A stretch of DNA of 64,000 bases from an uncultured Rhizobiaceae bacterium (GTDB lineage Bacteria > Pseudomonadota > Alphaproteobacteria > Rhizobiales > Rhizobiaceae): NCBI GenBank assembly GCA_951813045.1, contig CATOTF010000002.1, positions 3,968,001 through 4,032,000 on the forward strand, written 5' to 3'. How positions within the stretch are numbered: the stretch's first letter is position 1; each line of letters starts with the position of its first letter. Under the pieces are notes generated by a model, which saw nothing but the letters and a program-made list of their open reading frames with translations, had not been told where the DNA came from and ran no database searches. Below, in pieces: positions 55,664-64,000 of this stretch. The position numbers and the translations under genes were made by a program.

Positions 55664-55832
55664 CGACCTGTGACCCCCGTTTAAGGCCAGCCTGTTCGAG
55701 TTTGGCCAGGTCTCGCTTGCGCGCTGCATAGGTCAAATGCACCCATGCAAGAAGCGCCAGAATAACAAACGTCACAACCCCATAAGCCGAGACGATAAAG
55801 CCGAAATATTCTGTTCCAAATAGAGCTGTCAT
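55656..55832 (-). CDS. ccmD: Heme exporter subunit CcmD
   Basis: A 58-residue protein found by reading between ccmC and ccmG. It begins MTALFGTEYFGFIVSAYGVV, has one hydrophobic span and ends in a charged region LTYAARKRDLAKLEQAGLKRG. This is the pattern of CcmD, which stabilises CcmE release from the CcmABC complex. It overlaps ccmC by four bases (ATGA) and ccmG by eight, so translation is coupled. Confidence 0.9.
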   Translation of the reverse strand: MTALFGTEYFGFIVSAYGVVTFVILALLAWVHLTYAARKRDLAKLEQAGLKRGSQVDG

Positions 55833-56614
55833 TGAGCTATCTCCGCACGACTGGCCCCGGTTCGATTTGATTGAGCTGCTTTTCTTTGCAAGGTACGAAT
55901 TTGCCGGCGCATGATTTCATTGCGCATGGCCATCAGGTGAAGGGCGAGGAATATGAACAAAAAAGCAAGACCCATTATCAACAGCGGATGAAGAAACTCC
56001 GGAGCCATGGATGGTCCACCGGCGCGCACAACACTCGGCCCCTGATGCAGGGTCGTAAACCATTCGACTGAGAAGCGGATTATCGGGATGTTCAGCGCCC
56101 CGATAAGAATGGCAATCGCGGCCATGCGGGATGATTTTGCAGGTTCTTCAATTGAATTCCATAGAGCGATAAGCCCCAGATAGATGATCAGGAGAACAAG
56201 AAAGCTCGTCAGCCGCGCATCCCAAACCCACCAGGTTCCCCACATAGGCCGACCCCAGATGGAACCGGTTGCCAGCCCAAGAAACGTAAACGCCGCACCA
56301 ATTGGTGCCGCAGCCCGCGCTGCAACATCGGCAAGTGGATGCCGCCAGACCAGCACCCCCAGTGCACCGGACACCATCGTCATATAGGCCCCCATGGCCA
56401 TCCACACGGAAGGTACATGGATGAACATAATGCGCACCGTGCGCCCCTGTTGATAATCATCAGGAACAGAAAAACCCATCCAAAGGCCAACGGCCAAAAG
56501 AACTAGAGCGATGGCGGTAAAAATAGGCAGCAACACCCGCACTAGCGCCAGAAAACGTGTCGGGTTGGCAAGCGCGGTTAATCCGCTGGGTCGTTTTATG
56601 GTTTCAACAGTCAT
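55829..56614 (-). CDS. ccmC: Heme exporter protein CcmC
   Basis: A 261-residue membrane protein with six hydrophobic segments that loads haem onto CcmE. The WWD-type motif appears as WGTWWVWDARLTSFLVL, and conserved periplasmic histidines are in FIHVPSVWMAMGAYM and EWFTTLHQGPSV. Length is normal. It overlaps ccmD and is preceded by ccmB with 90 bases between. Confidence 0.95.
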   Translation of the reverse strand: MTVETIKRPSGLTALANPTRFLALVRVLLPIFTAIALVLLAVGLWMGFSVPDDYQQGRTVRIMFIHVPSVWMAMGAYMTMVSGALGVLVWRHPLADVAARAAAPIGAAFTFLGLATGSIWGRPMWGTWWVWDARLTSFLVLLIIYLGLIALWNSIEEPAKSSRMAAIAILIGALNIPIIRFSVEWFTTLHQGPSVVRAGGPSMAPEFLHPLLIMGLAFLFIFLALHLMAMRNEIMRRQIRTLQRKAAQSNRTGASRAEIAQ

Positions 56615-56704
56615 AATAATCTAATAGGCAGCTATTCCACCCTAATCAATTGGGTGTAATTTTCGCTGCTTCAATTTCTCTCACGCATACGTCAATAATT
56701 CTCA

Positions 56705-57364
56705 TCAGTCATTTCCCTGACGCAAGGCCAAAGCGGCGCCAAATGGCCCGATCACCGCAAAAAACAGGGATAGGGATATTACCAGTAAAAATGGCGGTAA
56801 AAAGGGATCAGGATCGGTGACTGCAGCGCGCACCGCACCAACACCGAATATCAAAACTGGGATGCACAAGGGCAGCACCAGAACACTGAGCAACAATCCA
56901 CCCCGCTGGAGAGATACGGTCACAGCCGCGCCCACCGCACCGATAAACGAGATTGCCGGAGTCCCAACAAGAAGCGTGGCCATACTCGCTTGGATGGCGA
57001 CACCTTCCATCCCCAGAAACAGACCGAAAACAGGTACGCTCAAGGTAAGTGGCAGGCCGGTCACCAGCCAATGGGCGACACATTTTGCAAAAACCTGCGC
57101 CGGTAGTGGCCCGCCCATCAACATCATCTGATCAAGCGTGCCGTCTTCATAATCCCCCTGGAACAAGCGCTCGAGTCCAAGCAAGCCGGCGAGCAATGCG
57201 CCAATCCACAATGTTGCGCCGCCAATTGTTGCCAGCAGTTGAGTATTCGGGCCGATGGCAAAGGGCATGGCCACAACGACGGCTAGATAAAACAGGAGTG
57301 CGGTTACCGCACCGCCACCGGACCGTAATGCAAGTGACAGATCCCGTTTCAACAATGCAATCAT
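56705..57364 (-). CDS. ccmB: Heme exporter protein CcmB
   Basis: A 219-residue membrane subunit of the CcmAB ABC exporter, with six hydrophobic segments. MIALLKRDLSLALRSGGGAVTALLFYLAVVVAMPFAIGP at the start and DYEDGTLDQMMLMGGPLPAQVFAKCVAHWLVTGLPL are family traits. It overlaps ccmA by four bases. Confidence 0.93.
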   Translation of the reverse strand: MIALLKRDLSLALRSGGGAVTALLFYLAVVVAMPFAIGPNTQLLATIGGATLWIGALLAGLLGLERLFQGDYEDGTLDQMMLMGGPLPAQVFAKCVAHWLVTGLPLTLSVPVFGLFLGMEGVAIQASMATLLVGTPAISFIGAVGAAVTVSLQRGGLLLSVLVLPLCIPVLIFGVGAVRAAVTDPDPFLPPFLLVISLSLFFAVIGPFGAALALRQGND

Positions 57365-57990
57365 GGTGCAGTTTCTCTGACAAACCCGTCAAAGATCAGC
57401 TCTTTAAAGGTCCCGATATCCAGTGGGATATGGGTTGCGGCGATGATCAACCCCCCATCTTCAAGATGAACCTTCATCAGCGCTTCAAACTGTGACTGCG
57501 ACGGGGTGTCGAGGCCGGATGTTGGTTCATCCAACAGCCACACCGGACGATAACTCACCAAAAGACGTGCAATACCAATGCGCCGACGCTGCCCTGTAGA
57601 CAGGTGTGCGTAGGGCACGGAGTCTAGGCCCGAAAGACCCACCATTTCCAGCGCTTCTTCAATATCCAGATGTGGTTGGCCTGCAAATTTTTGCCAAAAA
57701 ACAAGGTTCTCACCAACACTCATGGCCGGTTTCATCGCATTGTCATGGCCGAGGTAATGGCAAAGTTGCGGGAATTCTGTTTCCCCAAATTCTTTGTCCG
57801 GGTCTTCAACGGTCAATTCACCGGACAGTAAAGGCAACAGGTTGGCAATCGCCCGTAAAAGGGTCGATTTTCCCGCCCCATTGGGTCCACGAATAATGAG
57901 CGCTTCTCCGGAAGACACATTGAAGGAAAGATCTGAAAATATCAGATCTTCACCCCGTTCCACGCTTAATTTTTGACCAATCAATTTCAT
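57361..57990 (-). CDS. ccmA: Cytochrome c biogenesis ATPase CcmA
   Basis: A 209-residue ABC ATPase that releases holo-CcmE from CcmC. Walker A is GPNGAGKST, the signature LSTGQRRRIGIARLL, and Walker B WLLDEPTSGLD. The start at 57990 is chosen because it gives MKLIGQKLSVERGEDLIF; the frame runs to 58077, into the 3' end of the creatinase gene. Confidence 0.94.
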   Translation of the reverse strand: MKLIGQKLSVERGEDLIFSDLSFNVSSGEALIIRGPNGAGKSTLLRAIANLLPLLSGELTVEDPDKEFGETEFPQLCHYLGHDNAMKPAMSVGENLVFWQKFAGQPHLDIEEALEMVGLSGLDSVPYAHLSTGQRRRIGIARLLVSYRPVWLLDEPTSGLDTPSQSQFEALMKVHLEDGGLIIAATHIPLDIGTFKELIFDGFVRETAP

Positions 57991-58042
57991 GAAACGGGGT
58001 GTAGCGGTTGCACGGGCGTTGGGAAAGCCTGTGCATTTCGAT

Positions 58043-59278
58043 TTAGCCAATAATATTATGGTCCGGCCCAAAACCAAAACCGGTTATATTTTCAGCACCA
58101 TCTTCGCCGACGACCAGTATATCATGCTCACGATAGCCACCGGCACCAGGTAGACCTTCGGGAATGAGCAGCATGGGTTCCATGGAAATCACCATGCCCG
58201 GTTCCAGAACCGTGTCGATGTCTTCACGCAGTTCAAGCCCTGCTTCCCGCCCGTAATAATGGGAAAGAACACCGAATGAATGGCCGTAACCGAACGACCG
58301 GTATTGAAGAAGGTCAAATTCAGCAAACAGGGCATTTAGCTCCGCAACAATCTCGCTACACATTGCTCCCGGCCTGATAAGCTCCAAACCGCGCCTGTGA
58401 ACCGCAACATTGGCTTCCCAAATTTCTAATGAGCTTGCATCCGGCTCTCCCAGAAACAATGTTCGTTCAAGGGCCGTATAATAACCATTGATCATCGGAA
58501 ATGCATTGAGGGATAGAATATCACCCCGTTGAAGCTGGCGGGTCGTCACCGGATTGTGCGCGCCATCCGTGTTGAGGCCCGACTGAAACCAGACCCAGGT
58601 GTCACGAATCTCACTATCTGGGAACGCTTTGGAAATTTCTTTTTCCATCGCATCGCGACCGGCCTGCGCAACTTCCAACTCACCAATACCTTCACGGATG
58701 GCGGCGTGAATGGCAGCACCACCAATATCAGCAATACGTGCGCCTTCTTTTATTAGGGCTATTTCCGCCGGGGATTTGATCATCCGTTGGGCCATGGACG
58801 TAGCTGCGATATCCACCAGCTCAGATCCAAGTGTCGATTGTAGCTTACGATACATATCTAACGTGATATGGTCAGCTTCAACGCCAACTTTTTCGTTTGA
58901 TGCGCCGATGACGGATATAATCGCCCGCAGATAATTATCCCGCTGCCAGTCCGTATAAATAACGTTATCGCCATAACACCGACGCCAGGGCTGGCCCGCA
59001 TCAATATTGGCCGAAATTGTTGTGCTCGTGGTCGGCGTCACAACCAGCCCATAAGGCCGCCCGAAAGAGCAATAAAGAAAGCCGCTATAATACGCGATGG
59101 CGTGCATGGACGTTAAAACGCATGCTTCGATGCCTTTATGAGCCATCGCATTACGCAAACCACGCAGGCGATTTTCATATTCAACATCTGAAAACGGCAA
59201 TGAAGCTTTTTCACCATTGTGCAGGGTGAAAAAATCGGGTCTTTCGCTTGTTTTTAGGGAAGGGTTTTGAAGTGTCAT
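58043..59278 (-). CDS. Creatinase (creatine amidinohydrolase)
   Basis: A 411-residue enzyme of the pita-bread (M24) fold, very close in recollection to Pseudomonas creatinase. Matching blocks are YYSGFLYCSFGRPYGLVVT, SANIDAGQPWRRCYGDN, VIYTDWQRDNYLRAI, FQSGLNTDGAHNPVTTRQLQRGDILSLN with the catalytic histidine, YRSFGYGHSFGVLSHYYGREAGLELREDIDTVLEPGMVISMEPM and GLPGAGGYREHDILVV. It hydrolyses creatine to sarcosine and urea. The similar ectoine hydrolase and Xaa-Pro dipeptidases lack several of these stretches. ATG 59278 has GGAG eight bases upstream. Its product sarcosine could feed the dehydrogenases at 37448 and 40800. It sits oddly between ccmA and ftsY. Confidence 0.9.
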   Translation of the reverse strand: MTLQNPSLKTSERPDFFTLHNGEKASLPFSDVEYENRLRGLRNAMAHKGIEACVLTSMHAIAYYSGFLYCSFGRPYGLVVTPTTSTTISANIDAGQPWRRCYGDNVIYTDWQRDNYLRAIISVIGASNEKVGVEADHITLDMYRKLQSTLGSELVDIAATSMAQRMIKSPAEIALIKEGARIADIGGAAIHAAIREGIGELEVAQAGRDAMEKEISKAFPDSEIRDTWVWFQSGLNTDGAHNPVTTRQLQRGDILSLNAFPMINGYYTALERTLFLGEPDASSLEIWEANVAVHRRGLELIRPGAMCSEIVAELNALFAEFDLLQYRSFGYGHSFGVLSHYYGREAGLELREDIDTVLEPGMVISMEPMLLIPEGLPGAGGYREHDILVVGEDGAENITGFGFGPDHNIIG

Positions 59279-59295
59279 GATTGATCTCCGCTTCT

Positions 59296-59320
59296 CTCCG
59301 GGCGGAAATCTGGCCCGGAG
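59296..59320. repeat. Hairpin in the creatinase leader
   Basis: Perfect 8-base arms CTCCGGGC (59296-59303) and GCCCGGAG (59313-59320) with a 9-base loop, only about 18 bases upstream of the creatinase start and next to its ribosome site. No T-run follows on either strand, so it is not an obvious terminator. Confidence 0.5.
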
Positions 59321-59508
59321 TTTCAAAAGAAATCCGGGCGTTCAGGACGACAGCAGCGAACTCGCTGCACACAATGACATTGAAGATAATGCCCAAAACG
59401 ACGCCATCGTTTTGCAGTGCACGTGCATGATAGACGGCAATTCTAAGGGGTGCTTCTCAATTTACGCCTTATGTGATGTCGGAATTGCGCAAATTACTCG
59501 ACCAGGAC

Positions 59509-61434
<1,926 letters not shown>

Positions 61435-61444
61435 GAATTCCCCT

Positions 61445-62752
61445 TCATGCGACGCGTTGGTGAGCCACCACTTTGCCGGTTAACACGCGACCATCATGCC
61501 CTGTCACCAGTAGCGATAATTGTTCGCTGGCCTGATGACCACCCACATGCGCTTTTGTGAACTGTTCAGTGCGACCTTTTCCCCCGGTCTCCATCAACAC
61601 CTCGACACTGGTACCCAGTTTACCATCCAGAAACTTTGACAGTGTCTGATCACCCTTTTTGCGAAGCTCTGCCGCCCGCTCCTTGATGATCGCCCCATCA
61701 ACCGGTGGCATTTTTGCAGCGGGCGTGCCTTTGCGCGCGCTAAAGGGGAATACGTGAAGGTGGGTCAGTCCGGCTTCATCAATAATCGCCATGGATTGCT
61801 CAAACATGGCATCCGTTTCCGTTGGGAAACCAGCAATGATATCCGCACCAAACACGATGTCAGGTCTAACGGCACGGACATCATTGCAGAACCGAATCGT
61901 ATCGTCGCGCAAGTGGCGACGTTTCATACGTTTTAGAATCATATTGGCGCCGGATTGCAGCGAGAGATGCAGATGGGGCATCAATCGCCTGTCCGTCGCG
62001 ATGGCATCCATCAAAGGTTCATCAACCTCAATTGAATCGATAGAGGACAAGCGCAGACGCACCAGACCCCTTACTTTCTTCAATATGGATTGAACCAACC
62101 GCCCAAGACTTGGTGCGCCGGGCAGGTCCGCACCCCATGAGGTGAGGTCTACACCGGTGAGCACGATTTCCTTGTAATCATTGTCCACCAGTCTTTGAAT
62201 CTGGTCGACAATTTCACCAGCGGGGACGGAGCGGGAATTTCCCCTGCCATATGGAATTATGCAAAAGGTACACCGGTGGTCGCAGCCGTTTTGCACCTGA
62301 ACAAATGCTCGGGTCCGCCCCTCAATGGCATCAACCATATGGGATGCCGTCTCCTTCACCGCCATAATGTCATTGACCCGGACCTTCTCGAACTGGTTCA
62401 CCCCGAAATCTGGTAGTTGCCGATATGAATGGGCGTGAAGTTTTTCTTCATTGCCCAGCACAAGATCAACTTCATCCATATCGGCAAAGGTTTCTGGTTC
62501 GGTTTGCGCGGCGCAACCTGATACGATAATCCGGGCGTCGGGCCGCTCACGGCGCACCTTTCGAATAGCCTGTTTTGCATCCTTCACCGCTTTTGCCGTA
62601 ACGGCGCAGGTATTGACGACAATCGCACCATCGCGAAGTTCACCAAGACCGGCTTTCTCCCCTTCACGGCGCAGGACTTCGGATTCATAGGTATTGAGAC
62701 GGCAACCAAATGTGAGAACATCAAGGCCCGATGATAGATTTTTCTCACCCAT
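61445..62752 (-). CDS. mtaB: tRNA t6A37 methylthiotransferase MtaB
   Basis: A 435-residue radical-SAM methylthiotransferase that converts t6A to ms2t6A at position 37 of tRNAs reading ANN codons. The N-terminal cluster cysteines are in LTFGCRLNTYES, VVNTCAVTAKAV and VSGCAAQTEP. The radical-SAM cluster is NGCDHRCTFCIIPYGRG. The C-terminal TRAM domain ends in VTGHDGRVLTGKVVAHQRVA. Subtype e-MtaB is likely. The start at 62752 overlaps the dapF stop; it is followed by ftsY ten bases later. Confidence 0.94.
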   Translation of the reverse strand: MGEKNLSSGLDVLTFGCRLNTYESEVLRREGEKAGLGELRDGAIVVNTCAVTAKAVKDAKQAIRKVRRERPDARIIVSGCAAQTEPETFADMDEVDLVLGNEEKLHAHSYRQLPDFGVNQFEKVRVNDIMAVKETASHMVDAIEGRTRAFVQVQNGCDHRCTFCIIPYGRGNSRSVPAGEIVDQIQRLVDNDYKEIVLTGVDLTSWGADLPGAPSLGRLVQSILKKVRGLVRLRLSSIDSIEVDEPLMDAIATDRRLMPHLHLSLQSGANMILKRMKRRHLRDDTIRFCNDVRAVRPDIVFGADIIAGFPTETDAMFEQSMAIIDEAGLTHLHVFPFSARKGTPAAKMPPVDGAIIKERAAELRKKGDQTLSKFLDGKLGTSVEVLMETGGKGRTEQFTKAHVGGHQASEQLSLLVTGHDGRVLTGKVVAHQRVA

Positions 62753-63618
62753 CAGATCCGTTCCCAAGCACCAGTTGCCGGATCAAACACCCCGTCAAAC
62801 TCATGTTCTGTCGCACCGGTCATGATAATGAAATTATCGTTGCGCCATTCAAGCTCCAGCGACCCACCCGGTTGATTGACCTTGACCTGTCGCCCGGTTT
62901 TTTCCAGCCGCGCTGCGGCAACTGCAGCTGCGCATCCAGCCGAACCACAGGCGAGTGTCAGGCCGGCACCACGCTCCCATGTTCTCATGGTCAATTCTGT
63001 AGGGCTGATAATCTGCGCAACCGAAATGTTGGCTCGTTCCGGAAACAACATATGATATTCCAGCATCGGACCGAATTTATCGAGGGCATATGAATTCACG
63101 TCATTGTCCACCCAAAAAATCACATGGGGGTTTCCCATATTCACGACAGATGGGGTGTGCAGGATAGGGTCATCGATCGGGCCGACCTGCAGTTCAATTC
63201 CACGGGTATCAGCAAATTCTTCCGACAGGGGAATCTGATCCCATTCAAAGCGCGGCACCCCCATGTTGACGCTCACCCGGCCATCATCCAGCAATTTGGC
63301 CTCAAGCTTATTTCCATCAACCTCAAACGAGAAAACTTCCTGTTCAACCTGCCTACTTAACCAGTCAACGACACACCGTGTTCCATTACCACAGGCTTCT
63401 GCACGTGACCCGTCAGAATTGAAAATCTCGATCCGGGCGTTTTTACCAACTGGACCTGGTTTATGAACCGCCATCAATTGATCAAAATGAGTATCCTCAT
63501 GACCCGCCAGCGCAATTGCAGCCTCAGATGTAACACTGTCCGCACGGGCGCGCATATCGGCAACAATGATCTTATTGCCGATGCCATTCATTTTAACGAA
63601 GGGTACTGTGTTTTCCAT
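62752..63618 (-). CDS. dapF: Diaminopimelate epimerase
   Basis: A 288-residue epimerase that interconverts LL- and meso-diaminopimelate for lysine and peptidoglycan. The two catalytic cysteines are in EACGNGTRC and LACGSAGCAAA. VKMNGIGNKI near the start is the family signature (normally MxGxGND). Here GIGNKI replaces the aspartate of the usual GLGND(F). The dapF-mtaB-ftsY order is characteristic of alphaproteobacteria. Confidence 0.96.
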   Translation of the reverse strand: MENTVPFVKMNGIGNKIIVADMRARADSVTSEAAIALAGHEDTHFDQLMAVHKPGPVGKNARIEIFNSDGSRAEACGNGTRCVVDWLSRQVEQEVFSFEVDGNKLEAKLLDDGRVSVNMGVPRFEWDQIPLSEEFADTRGIELQVGPIDDPILHTPSVVNMGNPHVIFWVDNDVNSYALDKFGPMLEYHMLFPERANISVAQIISPTELTMRTWERGAGLTLACGSAGCAAAVAAARLEKTGRQVKVNQPGGSLELEWRNDNFIIMTGATEHEFDGVFDPATGAWERI

Positions 63619-63672
63619 GGCCGCCTATATGGCGCTTGTCTGCCCATTCGGCAAGCGCCGCGAATACCGCCT

Positions 63673-64000
63673 TTACTTCGCCAATGGCACGTGGCGACCG
63701 GCATCTTTTCTGATCGTGCCATCCAGTCGCGGGTCGGGGTATTCCTCATCCTGTTCGTAGTAGACCACAAAGCCGCGCTTGCGATAATTTTCCAACGCTG
63801 ACGAATGATCCAATGTACAGGTATCAAGGATAAGCGGGAGCTTGCGCTGGCCCGCATAAATTATCGCTTCCGTGAGCATATAGGATCCCAGCCCCCCGCC
63901 GATAAATCCGGGCAAAAGGGCGAAATAATTAATCTTGCTTTCTTGCGCACTCGTGAAATTCATTTCGAAAAACCCGGCGGGCGTTCCCCGGTCGTATAGA
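63673..64000 (-). CDS. GNAT acetyltransferase, partial
   Basis: The 3' end of an acetyltransferase, cut by the window end. The part visible reads YDRGTPAGFFEMNFTS and INYFALLPGFIGGGLGSYMLTEAI, which contains the acetyl-CoA-binding loop (Q/RxxGxG/A form GFIGGGLG). It ends with HSSALENYRKRGFVVYYEQDEEYPDP, typical of GNAT domains. The substrate and the N-terminus are not visible. It is upstream of dapF on the same strand, 54 bases away. Confidence 0.8.
   Translation of the reverse strand, partial: LYDRGTPAGFFEMNFTSAQESKINYFALLPGFIGGGLGSYMLTEAIIYAGQRKLPLILDTCTLDHSSALENYRKRGFVVYYEQDEEYPDPRLDGTIRKDAGRHVPLAK

Noticed and set aside
59395-59413. AAAACGA / TCGTTTT inverted repeat as ftsY terminator
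   Set aside because: Arms are AT-rich and no T-run follows in the ftsY direction; too weak to annotate.

Overview
The window looks like a chromosome segment of a heterotrophic, probably marine alphaproteobacterium of moderate GC content (about half). The class call rests on a DUF2794 gene, an acnA gene flanked by a DUF1223 gene, the ccmABCD-ccmG / ftsY / mtaB / dapF neighbourhood that is typical of Hyphomicrobiales-like genomes, and an alanine/glutamate-rich tail on ribosomal protein L19. Two TRAP transporters, a DmdA-type demethylase, methylated-amine genes and a creatinase fit a life on dissolved organic matter in seawater. I cannot assign a genus.

Bases 1-13,000: palindromic repeats, a Nu-class glutathione transferase and a CaiB-type CoA transferase, then a catabolic block. 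It contains a TRAP transporter (small and large permease), a GlpR/DeoR-type repressor behind a near-perfect GlpR-like operator, and the TRAP binding protein. A Sel1 protein and a di-haem peroxidase (MauG/CcpA type) follow, then a tight three-gene run (LacD-like aldolase, FucI-like isomerase, Gfo/Idh/MocA dehydrogenase) and a NagZ-like hexosaminidase. Together this looks like uptake and breakdown of an unidentified sugar or sugar acid.

Bases 13,000-25,000: a 1071-residue reductive dehalogenase fused to its own flavin/ferredoxin reductase, then an operon of an FMN hydroxyacid oxidase, a thiamine-diphosphate lyase, a divergent transthyretin/HIUase-like protein and a DmdA-like methyltransferase. 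It meets a second TRAP transporter and a LysR regulator on the other strand. I know of no described pathway with this combination; it is the best candidate for something new.

Bases 25,000-34,200: ordinary genes. They are a Bax-inhibitor-1 membrane protein, a ybbAP-type ABC exporter divergent from a tesA-like esterase, and pyruvate carboxylase.

Bases 34,200-44,700: an operon for methylated amines. A cupin/XRE regulator is followed by two dimethylglycine/sarcosine dehydrogenase-like flavoproteins flanking a homocysteine methyltransferase, then a PEP-mutase/isocitrate-lyase family enzyme and a non-pyrrolysine MttB-family methyltransferase. A nitroreductase is divergent. No corrinoid protein is encoded in the window.

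Bases 44,700-64,000: mostly housekeeping. leuB, rplS and trmD are present, with rplS and trmD separated by a glucoamylase-like gene. Then come DUF2794, a likely 6S RNA, DUF1223, acnA, yciB, the cytochrome c maturation genes ccmGDCBA, a creatinase, ftsY, mtaB, dapF and a truncated acetyltransferase at the window edge. Creatinase would yield sarcosine, which the dehydrogenases of the amine operon could oxidise.
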